In this document: in pieces, positions 1 through 8,144 of the stretch
Numbering within the stretch: position 1 is the first letter of the stretch
Layout: every line of letters starts with the position of its first letter
Assembly: GCA_947447825.1 (NCBI GenBank)
Contig: CANFLL010000043.1
Coordinates: 1-34,510, forward strand
Direction of reading: 5' to 3'
Origin: Chitinophagaceae bacterium
Lineage (GTDB): Bacteria; Bacteroidota; Bacteroidia; Chitinophagales; Chitinophagaceae
Length of the DNA stretch: 34,510 nucleotides
Made by a program: the position numbers and the translations under genes
The notes under the pieces: model-generated
The model's input: the letters and a program-made list of their open reading frames with translations, nothing else
Told to the model about the DNA's origin: nothing
Databases searched by the model: none

Positions 1-450
1 GGTAAAAGGTTGCTTCGTGCCTCGCAATGACGTTTACTCGGTTCAAGAAGGTTTAAATTAAAAGTGTACGATGGTATTTTGATTACAGTATGGCTATTTT
101 ATTTCCATTTCCCACTATCAACCACCCCCTACTCGCGTCACTGCGAGGCACGAAGCAGCCTTTTAGGCGTTATTAGGTCGTTTGAATTGGTGAATGGTTG
201 CTTTTAATTGGTAAAAGGTTGCTTCGTGCCTCGCAATGACGTTTACAGTTTTCGGAATTATTTGAATTTATAGAGAATTGTGTTTATTTTATTTTCATTT
301 CCTACCATCAACCGCCCCTGTTCGCGTCATTGTAAGGCACGAAGCAGCTTTTTTTTCGTTATTAGGTCGTTTGAATTGGTAATGGGTTGCTTTGCTTCGA
401 TAAAACCGCTCGCAACTCCTCGCACTGACGTTCACTGGTTTCTAGAAGGT
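1..450. repeat. Tandem block of palindromic repeats, about 209-bp period
   Basis: Positions 1-37 and 210-246 are identical. Each copy contains a 25-nt arm (8-32 and 217-241) that pairs with an inverted arm downstream: 136-160 with two mismatches, and a more decayed 325-349. The sequence around the inverted arms (ATCAACC.CCCCT..TCGCGTCA) and the following GTTATTAGGTCGTTTGAATTGG are also duplicated. A third, decayed copy runs from about 377. The arm core (CTTCGTGCCTCGCAATGACG) resembles a dispersed intergenic palindrome I associate with Bacteroidota genomes. The short reading frames here are repeat sequence, and I see no gene. Confidence 0.85.
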
Positions 451-606
451 CTAAATTTATAGAGCATTGTGTTTGTGATTATCTCACCCAAAAATACCAT
501 CCTCCCCAACCCAAAACCTCGCTTCCGAACACTGTTTAAAACTGTTAAAACTAGCCAACTTTTTGTCTCAATTCCACCTAATTCTTGCTCATTATTGCTT
601 GATTTA

Positions 607-816
607 GTCAGGATATTCGTCTTTTTTGTCTGATTATTCGAGTTTTTTGTCAGGATATTTCACTTTTTGTTGACCAAAAGTCGAATATCGTGACAAAATT
701 AACATAAATCGTGACAAAAAAGGCGAATATCCTGACTAAAACAAGAGAAAACGAGACAAAAAAGACGAATATCCTGACTAAAAACAATCTAAAACGGACA
801 AAAACTGAGGCATAAT
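607..816. repeat. 21-bp phased array A (10 units, first three inverted)
   Basis: Ten consecutive 21-nt units start at 607, 628, 649, 670, 691, 712, 733, 754, 775 and 796. Units 4-10 carry TGACAAAAAAGNCGAATATC-like sequence. Units 1-3 carry its reverse complement, so orientation flips near 670 while the 21-nt register is kept. Units 4, 6 and 8 share CGAATATC and units 5, 7 and 9 do not, giving a 42-bp higher-order repeat. A 68-residue minus-strand frame (650-856) stays open because 21 is a multiple of three; I do not regard it as a gene. The array lies just beyond the terminator of the 865-1809 gene. Confidence 0.85.
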
Positions 817-820
817 GAGC

Positions 821-852
821 AAAAAAAAGGCTCATCCAATTAAGAATGAGCC
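821..852 (-). terminator. Rho-independent terminator of the 865-1809 gene
   Basis: A 7-bp stem, GGCTCAT (829-835) with ATGAGCC (846-852), is followed on the minus strand by an uninterrupted T8 run (828-821). It lies 12 nt past the stop codon. Confidence 0.85.
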
Positions 853-864
853 TCACTTATTTAC

Positions 865-1809
865 TTATGATTTAGGAAGTATGGTAAACTCCGCATCATT
901 GGTTAGTGAGTTATTTCCAAAACTTGCAGTGCTAAATCCTTTGGTAACAATCCACTTTTTTCCTGCTGCAAGCGAAGTGGGTGTACCACTCATATCTTTT
1001 CCTTTATAAATATTTATTGCCTCAGTGCCAGTATTGCTAATAATGCTACCAACGGTTAATTTAACTTTCAATTTGCTTTGTCCAAAAATTAAATTAATAG
1101 TTTTAGCTTTTGCAACTTTTGGTGTAAGCACTATCGTTATGCCATACAATCCAAGTTGCTTCACATTGTCTGGATATAGTTTCATCAAAAATTGAATGAT
1201 GGCACGTATATCCTTTAATACAGGGGCAAACTTTGTATCTCTTTTTTGTCGTGCTAGTTCAGAACTTTTTGTATCCTCTTCGCAATCAGTCTGTTTTACA
1301 AGTGCCAAAGCTCCATTGGTGGCATTGAGGGTGAAGCTAATTTTGTTTTCTGTGTTAAAAAGCACCAAAGGGCTTACCAAGGGTAAAACGAAACTGTCGT
1401 TCTTTGTTTTCATAGAAGCAAAAAGATCCATCCAAGCAACTGTTCCTACTGGATAAGTAAATTTGCCCGTGTCGGATATGGTTGCTCCATAATCGCCCAC
1501 GGCCTTAAAGTTCGGATCAAACAATGTTTTCAAATACTGTAAAGAGCCAGTGGTGTTTTCAATAATAGGTTTCATTAATTCTTTACCCTGTTGGTGTAGG
1601 TTTTGGCTGGACTTCAGTAATGATTTAAAATTTGTGTCATAGGCAACCGCTAAAACACAATTGTCGGAATCTGTAGAGAGATTAATCTTTTTTTCGGCCA
1701 ACATGGCCACCAATACACCTTCTGCTCCATCTGAATCCACTTTCTTTTTAAGGTTTTTAAACAGCGTAACCTTGCCACTAAATACTTGGGGAATAACTGA
1801 GCGACCCAT
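865..1809 (-). CDS. Hypothetical protein, 314 aa, cytosolic-looking, next to array A
   Basis: I do not recognise a characterised family. There is no signal peptide or transmembrane segment. The N-terminal half is Lys/Leu-rich and helical-looking. Two similar segments, VGDYGATIS (near residue 105) and LGLYGITIV (near 222), may mark an internal duplication. The last 80 residues (LTVGSIISNTGTEAINIYKG to TNDAEFTILPKS) look beta-rich and Ig/jelly-roll-like. The gene stands alone with its own terminator, and a phased 21-bp array starts 13 bp beyond that. The YG segments and array neighbour recall a loosely defined group of Bacteroidota-restricted proteins; that is memory-based inference. The coding call is firm: long frame, normal codon use and a terminator. 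Confidence 0.75.
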   Translation of the reverse strand: MGRSVIPQVFSGKVTLFKNLKKKVDSDGAEGVLVAMLAEKKINLSTDSDNCVLAVAYDTNFKSLLKSSQNLHQQGKELMKPIIENTTGSLQYLKTLFDPNFKAVGDYGATISDTGKFTYPVGTVAWMDLFASMKTKNDSFVLPLVSPLVLFNTENKISFTLNATNGALALVKQTDCEEDTKSSELARQKRDTKFAPVLKDIRAIIQFLMKLYPDNVKQLGLYGITIVLTPKVAKAKTINLIFGQSKLKVKLTVGSIISNTGTEAINIYKGKDMSGTPTSLAAGKKWIVTKGFSTASFGNNSLTNDAEFTILPKS

Positions 1810-2433
1810 AATAATTTGTATTAAATATCAGATAACAATTCTGATACCTGCACAAACTACAACATCTGCACAATAACAAACAATATATTATTTATTAGTT
1901 TACAGAATGAAAATCATTTCAATACTAAGGAGTATCTAAACCATTGCGAACAATGAAAATTGCAGGACACACAATAGTTTGCTGCAAACGCTAAAAGTCA
2001 TTTATTACTTTTAACCCAATGCTTATTCTTAACAGAGAAACTATCAGCTCGACTTATACAAAAGTTCTGATTATTAATAACGATGAAGACAACCAAATTA
2101 GCTGAATTAAACAATGCAGTTTAGTTATGAGAATAAAATTACCGCAGAGTTAGCAACGTTATTAACACAGAGAGCGGCAAAGGGGAAATTAAATATTTTA
2201 AATAAGGAAATAATTTAAGCATGCTTTAGGTGGAGAAGCGTGAAAGAAACGATTATAACTAAACTAAATTGATGTATTAAATATTAATCTATCAGGATAT
2301 GTCTACTTAAACGAACTGTATTTCCCCTTTTACCTTGCGGCATTGAAATAAAATTCTCACCGGATAATGTCTCTCATTATTCCAAAATTTAGAAACCATT
2401 TGTGTATCTTGTTTTACTATTGACCCCTACAAA
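1810..2433. other. Intergenic, no gene recognised
   Basis: AT-rich sequence without a supportable ORF, RNA gene or array. An 11-nt match (AAAGGGGAAAT near 2176 and its complement near 2321) is the only inverted similarity seen and is too short and too widely spaced to interpret. Promoters of the divergent-side gene at 1809 must lie at the left end, but no clean TAnnTTTG box is visible. Confidence 0.5.
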
Positions 2434-2470
2434 TAAAAAAAGCTGCCCAGAACTTTCGTCCTAGGTCAGC
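2434..2470 (-). terminator. Terminator of the 2508-2948 gene
   Basis: An imperfect hairpin pairs GCTG (2442-2445) with CAGC (2467-2470), continues through CC/GG and AGAAC/GTCCT, and closes on a TTTC loop. On the minus strand it is followed by a T7 run (2441-2435). It lies 37 nt downstream of the stop codon. Confidence 0.7.
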
Positions 2471-2507
2471 CCTCTCGATAAATAATTTGCTTTTAAATAA
2501 ATTTTAA

Positions 2508-2948
2508 TTAGTTAATTTTAACAAACACATCTTCTACAAACTTAGTGTTAATAACAATCTCTTTCGATTGAACTAGGCTTCCATTTTCTGAGTAGATATT
2601 AAAACTAAGATTCCTAATATCATCATTTTTTGAAAGCTCCACTGTTTTGTGAAATTGTTTGCTGTTATAAGCTTTTTCAAAAATCACATCACCATTTTCA
2701 TCCTTAACCACAAACTCAAAATTTGTTCCTTTTGGATTAGCAAAGTGAATATCGAAACTTAGGTTGTCAGAGGATGCTCCAACATATTTAACCTCTAGTT
2801 TACTATTCTTAACTGTATCAGCACCGTTCTCGAATCCAACAAATTTAATTGTTGAAGCAGAAGCTTGGCAGGATAAGAACAATAATGCTGCTACCATATT
2901 ACCTAAAAACATTCTTTTTGCCACTTCACTTAAATTTACTTTTTTCAT
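2508..2948 (-). CDS. Small exported protein, 146 aa
   Basis: A long signal peptide (KKVNLSEVAKRMFLGNMVAA then LLFLSCQASAS) predicts export. The mature part, about 115 residues, is beta-rich: KFVGFENGADTVKNSKLEVK, an FDIHFANPKG segment, FEFVVKDENGDVIFEKAY, then NLSFNIYSENGSLVQSKEI. This pattern suggests one Ig-like sandwich, comparable to the small secreted Bacteroidota proteins grouped as DUF3244-like. An SCQ sequence lies inside the signal peptide, but the preceding residues do not make a good lipobox, so cleavage after ASAS is preferred. The gene is monocistronic with its own terminator. Function unknown. Confidence 0.75.
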   Translation of the reverse strand: MKKVNLSEVAKRMFLGNMVAALLFLSCQASASTIKFVGFENGADTVKNSKLEVKYVGASSDNLSFDIHFANPKGTNFEFVVKDENGDVIFEKAYNSKQFHKTVELSKNDDIRNLSFNIYSENGSLVQSKEIVINTKFVEDVFVKIN

Positions 2949-3455
2949 AACTGTTTAATTTAAAAATTAAAAAAATCTTTAATCACACGACAAGTGTACA
3001 GTTGTTAGAAGTTTACCCTTTTTTCTTATGGTCACAGGGCGAAGCAGAAGTCATTTTCCAGTCAGGCAAGTCATCTCGTTATGGTGAAGAATTTGGTTTT
3101 AAATACCTGCAGATATACCATTAATACCAGGAGGACATAAAAGGTAACCCCACAAAATATGAATTGCACCATCTATGGCTAAATGTATTTGGCTGAAACG
3201 CAAGCCAACAAAGGACTATAAGACGAAAATATTTTTTTAAAAAGTAGTTGAATTTAATTTCTCATTTTAATTATGGAAGGTAATTTAACCGAAAAGGAGG
3301 CAAAGTAATTACGTAAATCAATAGCGTATAAAAGTGTCGTTTATTTTAAGGCGACTACTAAAAGACTAAGGACAAAGGATTTATTGTTGTCCATTTTAGA
3401 AACCCTGAAATTCAAAATCATTTGTAAGCCAATCCCTCACCCGAATCGGAGTATG
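2949..3455. other. Intergenic with a possible decayed coding remnant
   Basis: No intact gene. From 3272 (ATG) a plus-strand frame reads MEGNLTEKEAK, a stop, then LRKSIAYKSVVYFKATTK and onward to about 3430. It looks protein-like after a single nonsense codon, but I cannot name a parent family. The rest is AT-rich without structure that I can support. Confidence 0.35.
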
Positions 3456-3623
3456 ATTCACTTGTGTCGTGTCTAGATTCACTTAAGTGGAAAATAAATT
3501 CAACTGAGTCATGGATTGGCAAGCGTATGTCGCAACACGACTCACTTGAATGATGACACGACCCAACTGAGCCGCTCGGTCACTCAATTGAATTTATCTT
3601 CGACTCAAGTGAGACATTTGATC
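3456..3623. repeat. 21-bp phased array B (8 units)
   Basis: Units start at 3456, 3477, 3498, 3519 (decayed), 3540, 3561, 3582 and 3603, exactly 21 nt apart. The core is A(T/C)TCANNTGA: ATTCACTTG, ATTCACTTAAG, ATTCAACTGAG, ACTCACTTGAA, ACCCAACTGAG, ACTCAATTGAA, ACTCAAGTGAG. Several cores are palindromic (CACTTAAGTG, TCAATTGA). The last four alternate GAA/GAG at the core end. The plus-strand frame spanning it (3516-3707) encodes TTQL-type heptads only because 21 is divisible by three. Confidence 0.8.
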
Positions 3624-3960
3624 TTTCTATTAAAAAAAAGAAAAACTAGAAAGCTAGATTACTTTGTGCATAATGATTTCAGAGGTTTTGTCATAATTTA
3701 TAAATAGAATTTAATACCAATCTCCCTTTAAAAAGATAAATAGAAATTAACGACGCTTTTGTGTTTTAATTACAATTGGCAATTAAACCACGTGGACCCC
3801 AAAATATTTCCGTGAAGTAAGAAAAGCTTTTTCTTTCAACATAAAGACTACGAGATTCTGAGATGAACAAAACTTTTAGTTTCTTATTTGCCAGTATGAA
3901 AAGAATCTTAAAAATGTAAAAAAGCAGTTAATTCTAAAACAAAATTTGCACATTTGCAAC
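3624..3960 (+). other. Leader region of the histidine kinase gene
   Basis: AT-rich and without a gene. A near-consensus promoter box CACATTTG (3949-3956; consensus TAnnTTTG) sits only 4 nt before the ATG at 3961. The kinase mRNA may therefore be leaderless, but the first two box positions deviate. Confidence 0.4.
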
Positions 3961-5190
3961 ATGGTTAACCCAACAATTCCTCTCAATGAGCAGGAAAGAT
4001 TAGATACTTTGGAACGTTATAATGTATTGGATACGCTACCCGAACAACAATTTGATGACATCACCATGTTGGCTTCTTCAATTTGTAACACACCAATTGC
4101 CTTAGTTTCTCTGATAGATAAGGATAGACAATTTTTTAAATCTAAAGTTGGATTATCTACTACTGAGACACCAAGAGATTATGCTTTTTGCGCCCACGCC
4201 ATCAACCAGCCCAATGAATTGTTTTTAATACCAGATTCCACAAAGGATGAACGCTTTTTCGATAATCCATTAGTTACAGATTCACCAAATGTGGTATTTT
4301 ATGCAGGTATGCCCTTGGTTACCCCTGATGGTTTTGCTTTAGGAACACTTTGTGTGATTGATAACAAACCGCACGAACTAACCCCAACGCAAAAAGATTC
4401 GCTCAGAGCTTTATCTAATCAAGTGATTTATTTATTAGAATTAAAAAGAAAGAATGAACTTCTAACCAAAAGCCAGAAAGAGTTAGAAGTATTTGCTCAG
4501 GAAATGGAGTCCTTTGCTTACGTTGCTGCACACGATTTGAAAGAGCCAGTACGAATGATTAAATCGTATGTCACCCTTTTAGAAAATAAATATACCAATT
4601 TATTAGACGATAAAGGAAAACAGTATATCCATTTTGCAGTGGATGGCTCGCAAAGAATGGAAAACCTCATTAAAGATTTGTTGGAATATGCAAAGGCTGG
4701 AAGTGTGGAAGAAGATGTGGAAACTACTGACATCAATGGTGTAATTAAAGAAGTGGAAGAACTTATTAAACTACTTATTTCAGAAAAAAAGGCAATTATT
4801 ACAATTGACAATTTACCAGTAATCACCATTTCAAAAACTGCCATCAAACAATTATTTCAGAATTTAATTGTTAATGCGCTAAAATATCAGCTTCCAGAAG
4901 TTGCCCCAGTTATACATATTGGTTCAGTAGAAACAAAAACACATTGGCAGTTTTCTGTTTCCGACAATGGCATTGGTATTCCAGAAAAGGATCAATCAGC
5001 AGTTTTTAAAATCTTTAAAAGACTTCATGCCAAAGAAAAGTATAGTGGCAGTGGCATAGGACTTTCTATTTGTAAAAAAATAGTAGAAAAGAATGGAGGC
5101 GCAATTTGGCTAAAATCTGAGGTGGGAAAGGGAACAACATTCTATTTCACAATAGCAAAAAATAAAGGGGTTTATGATGATGACAAGTGA
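3961..5190 (+). CDS. GAF-domain sensor histidine kinase
   Basis: Soluble two-component kinase of about 409 aa. An N-terminal GAF domain (residues about 20-160; PIALVSLIDKDRQFFKSKVG, FYAGMPLVTPDGFALGTLCV) is followed by a short coiled linker, then HisKA with phospho-acceptor His191 in AAHDLKEPVRM. A HATPase_c domain carries the N box (NLIVNALKYQ), the G1 box (DNGIGIPEK) and the G2 box (GSGIGLSICKKIVEKNGG). It has no membrane segment, so it should sense a cytosolic ligand or redox/light cue via GAF. The HDLKEP motif is typical of phytochrome-like kinases, but no bilin-binding Cys context was identified. No response regulator is adjacent, so it is an orphan kinase. Start at MVNPTIP is preferred over the ATG five codons upstream, because the GAF proteins of this kind begin near NEQERLDTL. 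Confidence 0.9.
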   Translation: MVNPTIPLNEQERLDTLERYNVLDTLPEQQFDDITMLASSICNTPIALVSLIDKDRQFFKSKVGLSTTETPRDYAFCAHAINQPNELFLIPDSTKDERFFDNPLVTDSPNVVFYAGMPLVTPDGFALGTLCVIDNKPHELTPTQKDSLRALSNQVIYLLELKRKNELLTKSQKELEVFAQEMESFAYVAAHDLKEPVRMIKSYVTLLENKYTNLLDDKGKQYIHFAVDGSQRMENLIKDLLEYAKAGSVEEDVETTDINGVIKEVEELIKLLISEKKAIITIDNLPVITISKTAIKQLFQNLIVNALKYQLPEVAPVIHIGSVETKTHWQFSVSDNGIGIPEKDQSAVFKIFKRLHAKEKYSGSGIGLSICKKIVEKNGGAIWLKSEVGKGTTFYFTIAKNKGVYDDDK

Positions 5191-5243
5191 TTAGTTGTTG
5201 ATGGTTAGTAATTTTTTAACCAAATAGGTAAAATAGTTACCCT

Positions 5244-5251
5244 TAGATTTG
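5244..5251 (+). promoter_or_regulatory. TAnnTTTG promoter box of the MCE-ostA pair
   Basis: TAGATTTG matches the Bacteroidota -7 consensus, and the ATG follows after only 5 nt (CACCC). Transcription would begin at or next to the start codon, predicting a leaderless mRNA. No Shine-Dalgarno sequence is present. Confidence 0.6.
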
Positions 5252-5256
5252 CACCC

Positions 5257-6255
5257 ATGAAAATAAACAATGAAACAAAAGTTGGCGCGTTGACTGCATT
5301 GGCAATCGCAATGCTGATAATAGGTTTCAACTTTTTGAAAGGAAAAAATTTGTTTAAAACAGGTAACTATCTGTTTGCAAAATACACCAATACTAAAGGT
5401 ATAATGGTATCGAATGGTGTATTTATTAATGGATTTAAAGTGGGTACCATTTATGAAATAGAAAATTCTGACCCTAGCTTAAAAGAAATAGTGGTAACCA
5501 TCAAACTATTGGGAAACTATAATATACCCAAGAATTCTGTTGCCTCTATTAAAGAGTCGGCTCTTTCATCGCCAAGTATGGAAATAGTGATGGGCAATGA
5601 CGCTCATTTCTTAAGTTCTGGCGACACAATTAATACTGCAGAAAAAGAAAATTTCATTAGTAGCATTGGAAGTAAGATTGCTCCTGTGGGCAACCAACTG
5701 AAAACAACCCTGCACAGCATGGATAGTTTGCTAAACAATGTGAATGACTTGCTTGATGCGGACGGGAAAAATAATTTGAAACATAGTATTGCTAACATCA
5801 ATAAAGCAACCCTTAGTTTACTAGTTTCTGCGGCCTCAATAGAAAGAATGTTGAATGCCCAATCGGGTGCAATCTCGCAAACGATGACCAACGTGAATAG
5901 CTTTACAAAAAACTTAGCAGAGAACAATGTGAAGATTAGCAAATCCATGGACAATTTGCAAAAGACTACTGAAAACTTAGCTAATGCTGATATAGATGGC
6001 ATCATCAATTCACTAAAAAAATCTACTAATAAATTAACCGATATTCTTGAAAAAGTGGACAATAAGGATGGCACAATTGGCTTATTGGTAAATGATAAAC
6101 AATTATATTACAATCTTACGAATGCGGTGCGTAGTGCCAACATTTTGATGGATGATTTAAAAGTTCATCCTAAAAGATATATAAACATATTGGGCAAAAA
6201 AGATAAAACGCCCCCCCTAACAGCTCCACTAAACGACACTGCAACACACCCATAA
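5257..6255 (+). CDS. MCE/MlaD-family lipid-transport protein
   Basis: 332 aa. The N-terminal anchor (LTALAIAMLIIGFNFLKGKN, about residues 12-30) is followed by one MCE domain (about 38-118; FINGFKVGTIYEIE, VVTIKLLGNYNIPKNSVASI, SPSMEIVMG). A long helical, coiled-coil-like region (about 130-290) has repeated SMDSLLNNVNDLL/NINKATLSLL-type segments. MCE proteins are the periplasmic, substrate-handling part of phospholipid transporters such as Mla. Here no ABC ATPase or permease is adjacent, so those are presumably upstream or elsewhere. It ends one nucleotide before the OstA-like frame, so the two are probably cotranscribed, consistent with joint outer-membrane lipid homeostasis. Confidence 0.88.
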   Translation: MKINNETKVGALTALAIAMLIIGFNFLKGKNLFKTGNYLFAKYTNTKGIMVSNGVFINGFKVGTIYEIENSDPSLKEIVVTIKLLGNYNIPKNSVASIKESALSSPSMEIVMGNDAHFLSSGDTINTAEKENFISSIGSKIAPVGNQLKTTLHSMDSLLNNVNDLLDADGKNNLKHSIANINKATLSLLVSAASIERMLNAQSGAISQTMTNVNSFTKNLAENNVKISKSMDNLQKTTENLANADIDGIINSLKKSTNKLTDILEKVDNKDGTIGLLVNDKQLYYNLTNAVRSANILMDDLKVHPKRYINILGKKDKTPPLTAPLNDTATHP

Positions 6256-6256
6256 A

Positions 6257-7996
6257 TTGATAGTTATAAAAAACTCCTCTAGATTAAAATATTGCTTTAG
6301 CATTCTGCTTTTATTGGTTACAACCATTGGCTTTTGTCAGCAGAAGACAAAGGATACAACACGTGCAGGAAAAACTATCGTAATAATTAGTGCCGATAGA
6401 TATAATTTTCAAAACCTAGATTCAAATATGCAATTTGTTTCTTTGGGAGGACACGCCATTGTGCAGCAGGAAAAAACAATATTTAGTGCCGACAGCATTG
6501 TGTTAAACCAAAAGCTGAATACACTTGAAGCTGTGGGCAATGTGCATATTAACGATGCAGACAGCATTCATACCTACGCACAATACCTTAGATATGTGGG
6601 AAAAGAAAAGAAAGCTTACCTGAGCAAAGGCGTTAAACTTACGGACGGCAAAGCAACACTTACAACCAACGATTTGATGTATGATGTGCAACTGAAAACA
6701 GGAACATACACCAATGGGGGAAAAGTTGTTAACGGAAAAACTGTACTAAACAGTACCGAAGGATACTACTATGGCGAAACAAAGGATGTTTATTTCAAAA
6801 AACAAGTGGTACTGATAGACCCAAGCTATAAAATGTACACAGACACACTATTATACAACCTTACTTCCTCTACCTCCACCTTTGTAACTGCAACTAAAAT
6901 CATTGAGGGAAAACGTACCATTAATACCACAGATGGTTATTATGACACAAAGAAAAAGAAAGGATATTTTAATAAAAGAAGTTTTATTGATGATAGCACC
7001 TACACATTTGCAGCAGACAAAACTGCACTAGATGAAACAACAGGGCTTAGCGAGTATCAGGGCAATGCTGTTTACAGAAGTAAAGACACTGTGGGGGGAT
7101 ATGATTTGATTGCTGGGAACATCAAAATTAACAAGAAAACAAACTCTTTCTTAGCTACTAAGAAACCTTTATTACTAATTAAACAACCTAAAGACACTTT
7201 ATACATCACAGCAGACACTCTTTATTCTAGTAAGCTCGACTTATTATTGAAAACAAGAAATGTTCCTACAGTAAGAGAAGTTCCTGCCGCGCTGAAAACT
7301 AAACCAAGGAAGAAACAATTTAGCATTGATACTACAAAAAAAGTGAACTTGATTGAGGATACATCAGCCATTACAAATGCTTTTGAAACTAATAAACCAA
7401 TTGTAAAAGACACGAACAACAATAGGTTCTTTGAGGCTTACTATCATGTAAAGATTTTTTCCGATTCAATGCAAGCCATCTGTGATAGTATGTTCTATTC
7501 GTTAGAAGACTCCGTTATTAGACTATATAAAGAACCGATTGCCTGGGCACAGGATAACCAGATTACTGGCGACACCATGCTTTTGTTTGTGGAGAATAAG
7601 CATCCTGAACGGCTGTATGTTTATGAAAATGCACTTACTATTCAAAAGGTAGCTCCTCAATATTTCAATCAGGTTAAAGGAAATAGCATAAACGCTTACT
7701 TCCTAAAAGGACAGATGGATCATTTGCGTGCAAAAGGAAATGCTGAGACCATATATTATGGACAAGATGACCACAATAAGTTTGTGGCTGTTAATCAGGC
7801 TAATTGTGATATGATTGACATGTATTTTGAGCATGTGAAGGATGATTCAAAACCACAACGTATTGTATTGCGCAACAACTTAAAAGGAACTGCCTATCCC
7901 ATGAAGCAGGTGAACCATGAGCAATTGAAACTGCGAGGGTTTAATTGGCAAATAGAAAAAAGACCGAAGAGTAAATTTGATTTACTAGGATTGTAA
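6257..7996 (+). CDS. OstA-like protein (LptA/OstA domain)
   Basis: 579 aa with a cleavable signal peptide (SILLLLVTTIGFCQ). Repeated OstA/LptA beta segments cover residues about 45-330: LDSNMQFVSLGGHAIVQQ, IFSADSIVLNQKLNTLEAVG, SIHTYAQYLRYVGKEKKAYL, then GYYYGETKDVYFKKQVVL. A Bacteroidota-type C-terminal extension follows. Proteins with this fold bind lipid A or LPS as it crosses the periplasm. The frame opens with a TTG (6257-6259), one nucleotide after the MCE stop; no in-frame ATG exists before the signal peptide, so TTG is the best start, reached by translational coupling. The FC before the cleavage site does not fit a lipobox. Confident on family, moderate on start. Confidence 0.85.
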   Translation: MIVIKNSSRLKYCFSILLLLVTTIGFCQQKTKDTTRAGKTIVIISADRYNFQNLDSNMQFVSLGGHAIVQQEKTIFSADSIVLNQKLNTLEAVGNVHINDADSIHTYAQYLRYVGKEKKAYLSKGVKLTDGKATLTTNDLMYDVQLKTGTYTNGGKVVNGKTVLNSTEGYYYGETKDVYFKKQVVLIDPSYKMYTDTLLYNLTSSTSTFVTATKIIEGKRTINTTDGYYDTKKKKGYFNKRSFIDDSTYTFAADKTALDETTGLSEYQGNAVYRSKDTVGGYDLIAGNIKINKKTNSFLATKKPLLLIKQPKDTLYITADTLYSSKLDLLLKTRNVPTVREVPAALKTKPRKKQFSIDTTKKVNLIEDTSAITNAFETNKPIVKDTNNNRFFEAYYHVKIFSDSMQAICDSMFYSLEDSVIRLYKEPIAWAQDNQITGDTMLLFVENKHPERLYVYENALTIQKVAPQYFNQVKGNSINAYFLKGQMDHLRAKGNAETIYYGQDDHNKFVAVNQANCDMIDMYFEHVKDDSKPQRIVLRNNLKGTAYPMKQVNHEQLKLRGFNWQIEKRPKSKFDLLGL

Positions 7997-8019
7997 GTCT
8001 GAAATAGTAAACCAAGAGA

Positions 8020-8086
8020 AGAAAATTGATTTTGTTAGCTATTTCATACGGCACTTCCGATTAAAAACCAATTAAATCAATTTTCT
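8020..8086. terminator. Possible bidirectional hairpin between convergent genes
   Basis: AGAAAATTGATTT (8020-8032) is perfectly complementary to 8074-8086, with a 41-nt loop. It lies between the convergent ostA-like and arginine deiminase genes. The loop is long and the stem AT-rich, so terminator function is uncertain. Confidence 0.35.
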
Positions 8087-8144
8087 AAAATTCTTCAACT
8101 CTAATTGCAGTATCATTCTAGTCTTTAAATAGATACTCATGCTA

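Noticed and set aside
2171-2345. Inverted repeat AAAGGGGAAAT / ATTTCCCCTTT
   Set aside because: Eleven nucleotides separated by about 140 bp in AT-rich DNA is within chance expectation, and no element ends could be defined.
3050-3130. Transposase remnant (SGKSSRYGEEFGFKY)
   Set aside because: Too short and interrupted by stops on both sides; no zinc-finger or DDE residues seen.
4518-4847. Minus-strand ORF within the kinase gene
   Set aside because: Shadow frame of the kinase with no independent signals.
6257-6345. Lipoprotein signal on the OstA-like protein
   Set aside because: The residues before Cys (IGF) do not fit a lipobox; an ordinary signal peptidase I site after FC or Q is more likely.
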